NCBI GenBank assembly: GCA_944387035.1
Contig: CALXDJ010000022.1
Span: forward strand, 1 to 33,572
From: an uncultured Oscillospiraceae bacterium
GTDB lineage: Bacteria > Bacillota > Clostridia > Oscillospirales > Oscillospiraceae
DNA: 33,572 nt
Direction: 5' to 3'
Shown: positions 7,833 to 16,066 of the stretch, in pieces
Numbering within the stretch: the first letter of the stretch is position 1
Layout of the letters: every line of letters starts with the position of its first letter
Program-made: the position numbers and the translations under genes
The notes under the pieces: model-generated
Told to the model about the DNA's origin: nothing
The model's database searches: none
The model's input: only the letters and a program-made list of their open reading frames with translations

Positions 7833-8798
7833 TCAGGCCGGACAGGGGCCGCTTCCGCCTCCCCGAAGTGCCGCCCGGTGGGCGATCAATTCTGCCGCCA
7901 CGCTGACGGCAATCTCCGCCGGGGTCCGCGCCCCAATCTCCAGGCCGATGGGCAGATGGACCGCATCAATCTGTTCGGGAGAAAATCCAGCCTCCGCCAG
8001 AGCCGTCCGGAGAAACGTCCGCTTCTTCCGGCTGCCCATGCAGCCCACATACGATGGTCCCCAGGCCAGCACCTGCCGCACCACCGCCAAATCCGCACAG
8101 TGGCCCGGCGTCATCACCACGGCATAATCCGCCGCCGTCAAACGGATGTGGGCGGACAGGCCGGAAAATGCTCCCTGCACCACCGCCAGGGCAGTGGGAA
8201 AATCCTCCGGGCGGACGGCCTCGGGCCGTTCATCATACACCACAACCGGGAACTCCAGTCCCGTCAGCACCGGAACCAGAGCCCGGCCCACATGGCCCGC
8301 GCCGAAGAGGTACACCACCCCTTCCCCGCCGATGTCCTCCCGGTAGATGGCCGCATCCGTATCGGATGCCGCTGGCTCGTCCTGCTCCAGCACCCGCAGG
8401 CAGCCGTCCGGACCAAGCAGCAGCACACCGGACCGCCGGGACTCCAGCAGCTCCGCCCACTTGCCAAGATCCGCCCGGGCGCCCGCGTCGATGCGGGTAA
8501 AGCAGATGGTTACCACGCCGCCGCAGACCATTCCGGTCTGGCCGCCTGCCCCCAAATCATAAATCCGGGGACCGGCGCCGGTCCCATCCGTCAGCATGGT
8601 CCGGGCATCCTGCTGCGCCCGCAGTTCCACTGCGCCGCCGCCAACCGTGCCCAAGCTGATGCCGTTGGAAAGCACCGCCATCCGGGCCCCGGGTCCCCGT
8701 GGGACGGACCCCCGGGCGTCCGTAACGGTGCAGAGCACGGCGTTGCGTCCTGCCTCCAGCTGCTCGAGCAGCGTGCGAACCAACTTCAAATCCTCCAT
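7833..8798 (-). CDS. XdhC/CoxI family molybdenum hydroxylase maturation protein
   Basis: XdhC-type chaperone that binds molybdenum cofactor and helps sulfurate and insert it into xanthine dehydrogenase-like enzymes. 321 residues from the ATG at 8798, chosen because AAGGAGG lies 6 bases upstream; a longer frame starting at 8834 overlaps yqeB and lacks such a site. N-terminal XdhC domain with TDARGSVPRGPGARM and the MVCGG motif (about 90-94), then a Rossmann domain with LFGAGHVG (about 164-171) and GCMGSRKKR. Ends in a Gly/Pro-rich tail. Lies 10 bases after yqeB and shares its promoter. The hydroxylase it serves is not in the window. Confidence 0.9.
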   Translation of the reverse strand: MEDLKLVRTLLEQLEAGRNAVLCTVTDARGSVPRGPGARMAVLSNGISLGTVGGGAVELRAQQDARTMLTDGTGAGPRIYDLGAGGQTGMVCGGVVTICFTRIDAGARADLGKWAELLESRRSGVLLLGPDGCLRVLEQDEPAASDTDAAIYREDIGGEGVVYLFGAGHVGRALVPVLTGLEFPVVVYDERPEAVRPEDFPTALAVVQGAFSGLSAHIRLTAADYAVVMTPGHCADLAVVRQVLAWGPSYVGCMGSRKKRTFLRTALAEAGFSPEQIDAVHLPIGLEIGARTPAEIAVSVAAELIAHRAALRGGGSGPCPA

Positions 8799-8808
8799 GT
8801 GCGCCTCC

Positions 8809-9606
8809 TTACCGACGTTCCGGCAGACAGCCAAAATGAAGCAGCGCCTCCAGTACGCCGCCGCCCACCGCCAGGGATTTGTCCGAAGCGCACAGGCAGT
8901 GCTCCGGACGGCACCGGGGATCGATATCCCCGGCCTTCATTCCGGCAAACACCTTCGTCCCCGCCGGTAAGATTCCCCGCAGACAGCCGTCAATGGTGCA
9001 CAGCATGGGCATCCCCTCCACGGTGGCAGCCACTTCTCCGGCTTTGACAATCCGGCCGATCTCCATGCAGGGGACAAACGTCCCAGCCGCCGGTGCGCGC
9101 AGCACCCGCTCCGCACCGTAGCCGCCGATGATCCCCGGAACCCCCGTATTGGGCAGGGGGGAACCCGTATACAGTGCCCGGCCCAGCGTGTGGCCCCGCT
9201 TGGTCTCCACCGCGGCATGGCAGTCCACCCCGGCGGTAAATCCGGGCCCTACACCGATCACCACCGGCGCATCCGTCATGGCCGTTCCCAAATTTTTCTT
9301 GGCCAAAATCGCATCCACCACAGCGCCGGGTTTGAGAGCGGAAATGCAGGCGCCCGCCGGGTCTCCCAGCACTGCTACCAGTCCCTGTTCCACCCGGTTC
9401 CGGGCATCCTGCGCGTCTGTGCAGTGCACCGCCCGCACGCCTTCCACTTCCATCGCTCCCTGCCGGATGGCCTCAGAAAAGCAGACCGTACGCCGGATGG
9501 CTGTGGGCTCCAGCAGATCCGTCATCACCAGCTGATAACCGCTCCGATACAGCCGCAGGGCAATGCCGGTGGCCAGATCTCCCGCTCCGCGAATCACAAC
9601 GATCAT
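8809..9606 (-). CDS. yqeB: YqeB-family selenium-dependent molybdenum hydroxylase accessory protein
   Basis: 265-residue protein of the YqeB/EF2563 family, a marker of selenium-dependent molybdenum hydroxylase systems, in which a labile selenium atom is added to the Mo centre. Begins MIVVIRGAGDLATGIALRL with a Rossmann-like GAGDLATG loop (7-14). Later motifs are LGDPAGACISALKP, VVIGVGPGF, DCHAAVETKRGHTLGR and GIIGGYG. AAGGAGG precedes the ATG. Its biochemical role is not established; family knowledge places it in maturation or selenium labelling. It is co-transcribed with xdhC from a promoter overlapping the end of modC. Confidence 0.9.
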   Translation of the reverse strand: MIVVIRGAGDLATGIALRLYRSGYQLVMTDLLEPTAIRRTVCFSEAIRQGAMEVEGVRAVHCTDAQDARNRVEQGLVAVLGDPAGACISALKPGAVVDAILAKKNLGTAMTDAPVVIGVGPGFTAGVDCHAAVETKRGHTLGRALYTGSPLPNTGVPGIIGGYGAERVLRAPAAGTFVPCMEIGRIVKAGEVAATVEGMPMLCTIDGCLRGILPAGTKVFAGMKAGDIDPRCRPEHCLCASDKSLAVGGGVLEALLHFGCLPERR

Positions 9607-9677
9607 ATGTTCCTCCTTCCGCCGCCCGGCACTCTCCGCAGCGGCCTTTCCCTCTTTGGGAACCGACCTTTTCTGTC

Positions 9678-9706
9678 ATTGTATGCAGACGGACCGGGCT
9701 TGTCAA
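9678..9706 (-). promoter_or_regulatory. Promoter for yqeB-xdhC, overlapping the modC stop codon
   Basis: Minus strand TTGACA (-35, 9701-9706, perfect), 17-base spacer, TACAAT (-10, 9678-9683). The -35 contains the modC stop codon (9703-9705). A 10-bp inverted repeat, CGGACCGGGC/GCCCGGTCCG, flanks the -35 box with the box itself in its loop, so the DNA or RNA structure could affect both modC 3' end and promoter use. Confidence 0.75.
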
Positions 9707-10743
9707 CGCCCGGTCCGCTCTTTCAATACCAGCAGCCGCGCCGGATCAAAGGATACTGTCACGGTCTCCCCCACCTGCACAGCCTGATCCAGGTCCAGAC
9801 GGGCGCACAGCACCGGCGCATCCGCCGTTGCGCCTTCCGGCTGCAGCAGCACTTCGGTCCATTCCAGATCCCGGACTGCCCGGCACACCGTCCAGGGCGT
9901 GCCGCCGCAGCCCACACGCACCGCCTCCGCCGGAATTCCCAGCATGGAACCAGCCTCCGCGGAATCAGGCAGCGGCAGCGACGCCTCCCATCCCGGAACC
10001 CGGAGGCCCCCCGGAGTCAGCCGCACAGGGTAGATATTCCGGCAGCCAGCAAGCCGGGCCTGTTCCACCGTTGCCGGACGGTGCACCAGAGTTTCCAGAT
10101 CCGTCACCGGTCCGGTGCGTCCCTGCTCCAGTACGCAGACCGTGCGGCAGTTGCGCCAGCACTCCCCCAGGTCGTGGGAAACCCACACCAGGGGACCGGA
10201 AAAGGCAGCAAGCATCTGGGTCAGCTCCGCCTCCAAACTCCATTTGAGGTAGCTGTCCAGGGCGGAAAAGGGCTCATCGAGCAAGATGGCCTTGGGCTCC
10301 CCGGCCAGAATCCGGGCCAGCGCCACCCGCTGCTGCTGTCCACTGGAAAGCTGGGCGGGATAGGACTTCTCCAGTCCCTCCAGCTGAAACCGACGCATCT
10401 GCTCCCGGACCAGCCGTTCCCGCTCTGCACCCCGGGCCCGGATTCCACAGCAGATATTCTGCACAACCGTCATATTGGGGAACAATGCATACTGCTGAAA
10501 GAGGTAGCCGACCCGCCGCTTCTGCGGCGGCAGGTTGATGCCCTTTTCGGCATCAAAGAGGACCTGTCCGTCCAGCTCAATACGCCCTTTATCCGGCGTC
10601 ATGATGCCCGCAATGCATTTGAGCGTCACGCTCTTGCCGCAGCCGGAAGCCCCCAGCAAAGCCAGCGTCTGCTCCCGGGTCTCAAACTCTGCCTGCAGGG
10701 CAAAGTTTCCCAGCCGTTTTTCGATTTCCACCCGCAGACTCAT
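9703..10743 (-). CDS. modC: Molybdate ABC transporter ATP-binding protein ModC
   Basis: ATPase subunit of the molybdate importer, 346 residues. Walker A GASGCGKS (31-38), Q-loop FQQYALFPN (about 82-90), signature LSSGQQQRVALAR (132-), Walker B ILLDEPFSALD (153-163), switch His190; the C-terminal third (about 215-346) carries a TOBE-like molybdate-binding region. The ATG at 10743 overlaps the modB stop by 4 bases and has GGAGGC upstream; the longer in-frame extension is only the antisense of other sequence within modB. Some relatives import tungstate or sulfate, but the cofactor gene neighbourhood supports molybdate. Confidence 0.93.
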   Translation of the reverse strand: MSLRVEIEKRLGNFALQAEFETREQTLALLGASGCGKSVTLKCIAGIMTPDKGRIELDGQVLFDAEKGINLPPQKRRVGYLFQQYALFPNMTVVQNICCGIRARGAERERLVREQMRRFQLEGLEKSYPAQLSSGQQQRVALARILAGEPKAILLDEPFSALDSYLKWSLEAELTQMLAAFSGPLVWVSHDLGECWRNCRTVCVLEQGRTGPVTDLETLVHRPATVEQARLAGCRNIYPVRLTPGGLRVPGWEASLPLPDSAEAGSMLGIPAEAVRVGCGGTPWTVCRAVRDLEWTEVLLQPEGATADAPVLCARLDLDQAVQVGETVTVSFDPARLLVLKERTGR

Positions 10744-11423
10744 GCCCGCCGCCTCCTTTTGCCTCCGTCCGGGTGCTTGCGCTCCAAGAGGTTTACTGCC
10801 AGCAGCACCACAGCGGAAATGGCCACATTCACCAGCACCCACCGGAAGGCCAGCGCATCATCACCGGTGCGCCAGAGCTGATAGACCGTGGTGGAGATGG
10901 TGGCGGTCTTGCCGGGCGTATAGCCCGCAATCATGGAGGTGGCGCCATACTCGCCCAGCGCCCGGGCAAAAGCCAGCACGGTACCGGCCAGAATCCCCTG
11001 GCGGCAGCAGGGCATCCGGATTCTCCAGAAAATATAGGTATTGGAAAGGCCCAGGGTCTGCCCGGCGTAGCTGAGCGTTTCATCGAAGGACTCAAAGGCA
11101 CTGCGCACCGTGCGGTACATCAGGGGAAAGATCACCACCATGGTGGCAAAAATGGCGGACCACCAAGTCATCACCAGCTTGACGCCGAAGGTCTCCAGCG
11201 CCCACATGCCGATGATCCGCTTGGGCCCCAGCACCCGCAGCAGCAGATAGCCTACCACCGTGGGCGGCAGCACCAGGGGCAGCGTCAGCACCACATCCAG
11301 GATCCCCTTGATCAGCCGGGGCAGCTTTGCAATGTAATAGGCCGCGGCAATTCCCAGAAAAAAGATCACAGCGGTGGAAATTGCGGCAATCCGCAGGGAG
11401 TTATAAAGGGGATACCAATCCAT
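10740..11423 (-). CDS. modB: Molybdate ABC transporter permease ModB
   Basis: Inner-membrane permease of the molybdate importer, 227 residues, with five or so hydrophobic segments. It has the LPLVLPPTVVGYLLL segment typical of ModB/CysT permeases and the EAA loop ARALGEYGATSMIAG that contacts ModC. The frame opens 5 codons earlier, but that first ATG is inside the sequence AGGAGG that serves the ATG at 11423, so 11423 is the real start. Located between modA and modC in the standard order. Confidence 0.93.
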   Translation of the reverse strand: MDWYPLYNSLRIAAISTAVIFFLGIAAAYYIAKLPRLIKGILDVVLTLPLVLPPTVVGYLLLRVLGPKRIIGMWALETFGVKLVMTWWSAIFATMVVIFPLMYRTVRSAFESFDETLSYAGQTLGLSNTYIFWRIRMPCCRQGILAGTVLAFARALGEYGATSMIAGYTPGKTATISTTVYQLWRTGDDALAFRWVLVNVAISAVVLLAVNLLERKHPDGGKRRRRA

Positions 11424-11484
11424 GCAATGCCTCCTCACCGGGGGCAGGCAGGACGGAAAGCGCCCTGCTTGCTGCGGTCATCTC

Positions 11485-12345
11485 TCAAAACGCGGGAGAG
11501 AACCCCACGCTCTCAAATACTGCCATGGCCTCATCGGTCTGCAGGTAGTCCAAAAAGGCCTGTGCCGCTTCCTCGTTTCCGCCCTGAATCACAGCGGCGG
11601 GATAAATCACCTGGCCGCACATCTCCGGTGTGGCGCTGTCCACCACGGTAAGTCCCGCGGAAAAGGCGTCCGTAGCGTAAATAACACCGCAGTCCACTGC
11701 CGCCTCGCTGACCTGGGTGGTAACCTCCTTGACATCGGAGCCGTAAGTCAGCACGCCTGCTTGCGCCAAAGCGGCCTCATCCAGCCCATAATAGGCAAAG
11801 ATTTTCTGGGTGTACTGCCCCACCGGTACATCGCTGTTGCCCATGGCCAGGAACACCGCTCCGTCCGCCAGCAGCTGGGCCAGCTGGTCAAAGCTCTCAA
11901 TCCCCTTGGGGTTGCCCTCCGGCACCGCCAGGGTCACTTTGTTTTCCAGCAGGTCGATGCGGCTGCCGGGCACCAGCATGTCCAGGCCGTCGGGATTTTT
12001 CTCCACATCCTGGGCCAGCGTCCCGTCCAGGGCGTTCATCTGGGTGGATGCGGCGGAGATGAACAGATCACACTCCGCCCCCTCCTCAATCTGCGTCAGC
12101 AGAGTGCCGGAGGAACCGAAGTTGAAGGTCAGCGTCACATTGGGGGCCGCATTCTTGTAAAGATCGGCGATCTCGGTCAGGGTCTCCGTCATGGACGCGG
12201 CAGCAAACACCACCAGCTCCACCGGCTCGGCTTCCCCGCTCTCCGGCTCTTCCTGTACAGTAGTCTGCTCCGCTTTCTGTCCGCAGGCCGTCAGGGACAG
12301 TGCCAACGCGAGTGCCAGCACCAGCGCGCCAATTTTTTTCATCAT
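11485..12345 (-). CDS. modA: Molybdate-binding lipoprotein ModA
   Basis: Extracytoplasmic binding protein of the molybdate importer, 286 residues. Lipoprotein signal peptide MMKKIGALVLALALALSLTAC with lipobox LTAC, then an acidic linker. The ModA signature follows: VVFAAASMTETLTEIADLY, FNFGSSGTLLTQIEEGAECDLFISA, and AVDCGVIYATDAF. Start at 12345 (or the adjacent ATG at 12342) is chosen because it gives a clean signal peptide behind a GGAAAGGAAG site; the frame is open further upstream but that part has no signal character. Anchored to the membrane, it hands molybdate to ModBC. Confidence 0.94.
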   Translation of the reverse strand: MMKKIGALVLALALALSLTACGQKAEQTTVQEEPESGEAEPVELVVFAAASMTETLTEIADLYKNAAPNVTLTFNFGSSGTLLTQIEEGAECDLFISAASTQMNALDGTLAQDVEKNPDGLDMLVPGSRIDLLENKVTLAVPEGNPKGIESFDQLAQLLADGAVFLAMGNSDVPVGQYTQKIFAYYGLDEAALAQAGVLTYGSDVKEVTTQVSEAAVDCGVIYATDAFSAGLTVVDSATPEMCGQVIYPAAVIQGGNEEAAQAFLDYLQTDEAMAVFESVGFSPAF

Positions 12346-12399
12346 ATTCGTTCTTCCTTTCCGTGTCAATTCATCAGGGAGCTTCTGCCCCGGAATCAC

Positions 12400-12427
12400 G
12401 TTATTCTCGCCCGAGATGAACGGTCAA
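12400..12427 (-). promoter_or_regulatory. Possible promoter for modABC
   Basis: Minus strand TTGACC (-35, 12422-12427), 16-base spacer, AATAAC (-10, 12400-12405; 4/6). Located 55 bases before the modA start, just past a small hairpin. Moderate match only. Confidence 0.4.
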
Positions 12428-12437
12428 CAAACGGAAC

Positions 12438-12455
12438 GCCGCCGTTTCCGGCAGC
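12438..12455 (-). terminator. Weak hairpin between the MoeA-like gene and modA
   Basis: A 7-bp stem with a GAAA tetraloop (minus strand GCTGCCG-GAAA-CGGCGGC) starts 9 bases past the MoeA-like stop codon, followed by GTTCCGTTTGTT. The T content after the stem is low, so it is at best a partial terminator. Confidence 0.35.
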
Positions 12456-12463
12456 GGATCCGT

Positions 12464-13483
12464 TCAGCGTCCAAAGGGACAGTTGGGATAATGGCAGGGC
12501 TTGCACCCAAGGCACAGTCCGCCCTCACCCAGAGAGGCAATGTCAGACCGGGTTACCTCCACGCCCGCGGCAACCCGGGGCAAAATCAGGTCAAAAATGG
12601 TGGCGCCTGCATACATCACGCACCCCGGCAATCCCATCACCGCCGTGCCGTCCGGGAAATAGCCCAGCAGGAACATGGCGCCGGGCAGCACCGGGGCACC
12701 GTAGGTCACAATCCGGGCGCCGGCAGCCCGAATCCCACCGGGGGTGTTGTCATCGGGATCCACGCTCATGCCGCCGGTGCACAAAATCAGATCCGGCTTG
12801 CGCTCCCGCATGGCCTCCACCGCGTTGCGCACGGCCTCCACCCCGTCGCCGGAGTAGACCACCTCGATGGTTTCAATGCCGTATGCCGCCAGTTTCTCCC
12901 GGACCACCGGCGTAAAGGTATCCTGAATCAGGCCCTTTTTCACCTCACTGCCGGTTGCCACAATGGCGGCGGTCTTTTTAACGTAAGGCAGCAGCTCGAG
13001 AAGGGGCGTATCCCCCGCAGCCAGTTCGGCGGCATGGAGCACCTCCTCCCGGATGACCAGAGGAATGACCCGCATGCCCGCCAGCTTGTCACCCTTGCGG
13101 ACGGCGGTATTGCCCTTGCGGGTGGCAATCATCACTTCGTCCCCGCTGTTGACCGCCAGCAGCCGCTGGGAATCCACCCGGAACAATCCGTCACAGGCGG
13201 CAGTCAGCTCGATTTTTCCTTCCTTGACGGCACTGCGCTCCATATGGTCGTTGGCACACAGAGCCAGCAGCCGCTCCGCGGCGTCGTTTTCATGGACCAT
13301 CCCTTCCGTCATCTCCCAGACGTACAGGTGCTCCTTGCCCATGGAGAGCAGCACCGGAATATCCTCCGGCTGCACCACATGGCCCTTTTGAAAGCGGGCG
13401 CCCTTATACTGGTCCTTGATGATCTGCGTCAGGTCGTGGCAGAGCACATGGCCCACCGCGTTCTTCGTCTCAATGCACTTCAT
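12464..13483 (-). CDS. MoeA/MogA-like molybdopterin-binding protein with a C-terminal four-Cys motif
   Basis: 339 residues. The C-terminal half has a molybdopterin-binding (MoCF) domain: [42 protein letters not shown] and GLPGCVMY. The N-terminal half is a divergent, shortened MoeA-like region, so this is not a canonical MoeA (about 400 residues). The last 16 residues contain Cys324, 327, 330 and 335 in a CX2CX2CX4CP pattern that resembles an iron-sulfur or metal site; canonical MoeA lacks it. AAGGAG lies 7 bases before the ATG and the gene overlaps moaC-MOSC by 14 bases, so they are co-translated. Probable role: molybdate or cofactor handling for the hydroxylase system; exact reaction unknown. 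Confidence 0.82.
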   Translation of the reverse strand: MKCIETKNAVGHVLCHDLTQIIKDQYKGARFQKGHVVQPEDIPVLLSMGKEHLYVWEMTEGMVHENDAAERLLALCANDHMERSAVKEGKIELTAACDGLFRVDSQRLLAVNSGDEVMIATRKGNTAVRKGDKLAGMRVIPLVIREEVLHAAELAAGDTPLLELLPYVKKTAAIVATGSEVKKGLIQDTFTPVVREKLAAYGIETIEVVYSGDGVEAVRNAVEAMRERKPDLILCTGGMSVDPDDNTPGGIRAAGARIVTYGAPVLPGAMFLLGYFPDGTAVMGLPGCVMYAGATIFDLILPRVAAGVEVTRSDIASLGEGGLCLGCKPCHYPNCPFGR

Positions 13484-14390
13484 CGCCGCACTCCTTTTTA
13501 ATCACAATGGCATCTCCGGGATAGATCCGCCCCTCCCGGACCACTTCGGCAAAAATCCCCTCGGTAGGCATGACACATTGGCCCGTAATCCGGCGGATCT
13601 CGCAGTCACTGTGGCACTCCTTGCCGATCTGTGTCACCCGGACCGCCGTCTCGCCGATTTCCAGCACCGTTCCCACCGGCAGTGCGGTCAATACGATCCC
13701 GGTGGTGTTGATATTTTCCGCAAAGGCCCCGGGCGTCAGCGTCAGTCCCATGGCGCGCATTTTGTCCACGCTCTCCTCCGCCAGGAGGCTGATCTGCCGG
13801 TGCCAGTCCCCGGCATGGGCATCTCCCACAATGCCGTGGTGGAGCCGCAATTCCAGATAGGGGACCGGATGCTTGGGCGTTCCCCGGCGCTCGCTGATAT
13901 TCACCGCTGTGACGCGGGCCTCGCCCTCCCGGCGATACACGCCGCTTTTGCCGCCTTCCTTATAGAGCAAATGGATATCCGTGATCTCCATATCCTTCTG
14001 CACCGCCTTGCACATGTCGTACACTGTCAGCGCCGCCACGGATACCGCGGTCAGGGCTTCCATCTCTACGCCGGTCTCCCCCCGGCAGCGGACCTCGCTG
14101 AAAATGCGCAGCGCCGTTTCCTCCAGGGAAAAGCGCAGGTCCACCTTGGTCAGCATCAACGGATGGCACATGGGGATCAGCTCGCTGTTCTTCTTGGCAG
14201 CCATGATGCCTGCCACCTGCGCCACTGCCAGTACATCGCCCTTGCCGATCTGTCCGGCCCGGATCTTCTCCGCTGTGGCAGCGGCCATCCGCACGGTGGC
14301 AGCGGCCCGGGCGACCCGGAAGGTGGCTTTCTTTCCGCTGACGTCCACCATCTGCGCCCGGCCCTCCGGGTTGAAATGCGTCAGTTCCAT
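13470..14390 (-). CDS. moaC: Fused MoaC - MOSC domain protein
   Basis: 306 residues with two domains. Residues 1-155 are MoaC (cyclic pyranopterin monophosphate synthase, the second enzyme after MoaA): [21 protein letters not shown] (68-79), [19 protein letters not shown], and MCKAVQKDM (126-134) with the catalytic Lys. Residues about 160-300 are a MOSC domain (cofactor sulfurase C-terminal family) with [18 protein letters not shown] and the conserved Cys259 in IGKECHSDC. Start 14390 is preferred because GGAGG lies 8 bases upstream; an earlier ATG at 14411 overlaps moaA. It follows moaA by 4 bases. The fusion would couple pterin synthesis to sulfur or cofactor transfer (inference). Confidence 0.92.
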   Translation of the reverse strand: MELTHFNPEGRAQMVDVSGKKATFRVARAAATVRMAAATAEKIRAGQIGKGDVLAVAQVAGIMAAKKNSELIPMCHPLMLTKVDLRFSLEETALRIFSEVRCRGETGVEMEALTAVSVAALTVYDMCKAVQKDMEITDIHLLYKEGGKSGVYRREGEARVTAVNISERRGTPKHPVPYLELRLHHGIVGDAHAGDWHRQISLLAEESVDKMRAMGLTLTPGAFAENINTTGIVLTALPVGTVLEIGETAVRVTQIGKECHSDCEIRRITGQCVMPTEGIFAEVVREGRIYPGDAIVIKKECGDEVH

Positions 14391-14394
14391 GCCC

Positions 14395-15342
14395 TCATCC
14401 TCCAATTTCATTCATACTCCGCCGGGCCTCGCTGCCGCCCCGGCGCTCCAGATGGTGACGCTCCGGCTTGCGGGCAATCCCCTGGCGCACCGCCTGGACC
14501 AGATCTGCTCCCGTCAACCCCCGTAAGGGAATCTCCTCCCCGGAGTGCAGACAGGGCTTGAGCTTTCCGTCCGCCGTAATCCGGATCCGGCTGCAATCCC
14601 CGCAAAAGACGTGACTCATGGGCGCAATCAATCCCACTGTCCCGGCGGCACCGGGCAGCCGGTAGCAGGATGCCACGCCTTCCGTTCCCACGGGTTCCAG
14701 CTCCGAACACCGCTCCCGCACTGTTTCCACCGGCAAAAACGTGCGCCGGTCCCACCCGGCGCACACGCCCATGGGCATTAATTCAATGAAGCGCACCTGC
14801 CAGGGATGGGTCTTGGTGAGATTCACAAAATCTTTGATCTCGTCATCGTTGACGCCGCCCATCAAAACGCAGTTGAGCTTGAGCTGGGAAAATCCCGCCG
14901 CCTCCGCCGCCTGGATTCCCTCCCATACCTGAGACAGCTCGCCCAGCCGGGTAATGGTCCGAAACCGGTCCGGCCGCAGGGTATCCACACTGATGTTCAG
15001 CCGGTCCACCCCCGCTTCCCGCAGCGGCAGGGCCAGGGGGCCCAACAGGCTTCCATTGGTCGTCAGGCACAGTTCCTTGACACCGGGAATTTCCTTGACC
15101 ATGCGGCACAATTCCACAATGCCCCGGCGCACCAGCGGTTCCCCGCCGGTGATGCGCACCTTCCGCACCCCGCACGCCACTGCGGCAGCGGTCATATCCC
15201 GCAATTCCTCCAGCGAGCACACCGCGCCATGGGCGGTCTTTTCCACACCCTCCGGCGCCATGCAGTAGCAGCAGCGGTAATTGCAAAGATCCGTCACCGA
15301 CAGCCGCAGATATGTAATTGTCCGGCCAAACGTATCTTCCAT
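14395..15342 (-). CDS. moaA: GTP 3',8-cyclase MoaA (radical SAM)
   Basis: First enzyme of molybdenum cofactor synthesis, a radical SAM protein converting GTP to the 3',8-cyclo intermediate. 315 residues from the chosen ATG. N-terminal [23 protein letters not shown] with cluster cysteines C20, C24 and C27; ITGGEPLVR; a second cluster in [21 protein letters not shown]; and the C-terminal ...RSMNEIGG matching the GG end of MoaA. Start is ambiguous: two adjacent ATG codons (15345, 15342) and an upstream GTG (15351); GGTGG is best spaced for 15342. Own promoter at 15378-15406, then moaC-MOSC four bases downstream. Confidence 0.95.
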   Translation of the reverse strand: MEDTFGRTITYLRLSVTDLCNYRCCYCMAPEGVEKTAHGAVCSLEELRDMTAAAVACGVRKVRITGGEPLVRRGIVELCRMVKEIPGVKELCLTTNGSLLGPLALPLREAGVDRLNISVDTLRPDRFRTITRLGELSQVWEGIQAAEAAGFSQLKLNCVLMGGVNDDEIKDFVNLTKTHPWQVRFIELMPMGVCAGWDRRTFLPVETVRERCSELEPVGTEGVASCYRLPGAAGTVGLIAPMSHVFCGDCSRIRITADGKLKPCLHSGEEIPLRGLTGADLVQAVRQGIARKPERHHLERRGGSEARRSMNEIGG

Positions 15343-15377
15343 CATCGCCACCGTTATTCTCGTTTGAATATAACCCT

Positions 15378-15406
15378 ATTGTAGCAGAACCCTTTGCCGT
15401 TGGCAA
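15378..15406 (-). promoter_or_regulatory. Promoter for moaA
   Basis: Minus strand TTGCCA (-35, 15401-15406), 17-base spacer, TACAAT (-10, 15378-15383). It sits in the 74-base gap after moaB and would give a leader of only about 30 bases, so there is no room for a molybdenum-cofactor riboswitch here. Confidence 0.65.
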
Positions 15407-15416
15407 TCGCTTTTCT

Positions 15417-15905
15417 TCAGGTTCTGTCGTGACCGCCGCCCCGGAGCATCTCCAGCGCGTGGCCCAGGGTATGGAGCACCGCTTCCAGATTCTCTTTTGC
15501 AGCCTTTTCCGAACCGGGCAGATTGACGATCAGGGACTGGCCCCGGGTTCCCGCCGCCGCCCGGGAGAGCATGGCCCGGGGGGTGATGCGCAGGCTGGCA
15601 AAGAGCATCGCCTGGGGAATGGCCGGAATCTCCCGGTCCACCACCGCCCGGGTGGCCTCGGGCGTGACATCCCGGGGAGACAATCCCGTTCCCCCGGTGG
15701 TGAGAATCAAATCGGCTCGCAGAGTATCCGCACAGTGCACCAGTTCGCTTTGAATCCGGTCCGGATCGTCCGGCACCACTGCGGTGTGGATGACCCGGTA
15801 GCCGGCCTGCTCCACCATGGCGCACACCCGGGGACCGCTGGTATCCTGCCGGGTTCCGGCGCTGCAGGAATCGCTGACGGTAATGACGGCAGCTGTATGG
15901 TTCAT
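15417..15905 (-). CDS. MogA/MoaB family molybdopterin adenylyltransferase
   Basis: 162 residues, usual for the family. Molybdopterin-binding fold: AAVITVSDSCSAGTRQDTSG at the start, LILTTGGTGLSPRDVTPEAT (GGTG binding loop, about 75-93), and IVNLPGS near the C-terminus. It adenylylates molybdopterin before metal insertion. Start at 15905 chosen because AAGGAG precedes it; the open frame continues upstream through the terminator at 15996-16034, which is not coding. First gene of the molybdenum cluster in transcription order. MogA versus MoaB cannot be told apart by eye. Confidence 0.9.
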   Translation of the reverse strand: MNHTAAVITVSDSCSAGTRQDTSGPRVCAMVEQAGYRVIHTAVVPDDPDRIQSELVHCADTLRADLILTTGGTGLSPRDVTPEATRAVVDREIPAIPQAMLFASLRITPRAMLSRAAAGTRGQSLIVNLPGSEKAAKENLEAVLHTLGHALEMLRGGGHDRT

Positions 15906-15949
15906 ACGCTCATCTCCTTGCCGGGAAAGCCGGCTGTTTGAATACTCCC

Positions 15950-15978
15950 ATCGTAATACATTCCGCCCAAAATGGGAA
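15950..15978 (-). promoter_or_regulatory. Possible promoter for moaB/mogA
   Basis: Minus strand TTCCCA (-35, 15973-15978), 17-base spacer, TACGAT (-10, 15950-15955); 4/6 in each box. A GCCGG/CCGGC hairpin lies in the short leader just before the ribosome site. Confidence 0.35.
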
Positions 15979-15995
15979 GCCGGAATTTGCCGGGT

Positions 15996-16034
15996 AAAAA
16001 AAGATCCCGCACCATACGGTGCGGGATCTTTTTT
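15996..16034. terminator. Bidirectional intrinsic terminator after the SLH gene
   Basis: Perfect 11-bp stem GATCCCGCACC/GGTGCGGGATC with ATAC loop, flanked by a run of A on one side and T on the other. It ends the SLH-protein transcript on the minus strand 33 bases after its stop and insulates the molybdenum genes from it. Confidence 0.93.
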
Positions 16035-16066
16035 CTTATTCAGGCCCGCAGGCAATCCCGAAGGAA

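Noticed and set aside
15343-15416. Molybdenum cofactor riboswitch upstream of moaA
   Set aside because: The leader predicted from the promoter is only about 30 bases, too short for that riboswitch of well over 100 bases.
15906-16055. Extended start for the MogA/MoaB protein
   Set aside because: The extension reads through an intrinsic terminator; a good ribosome site and the family N-terminus are at 15905.
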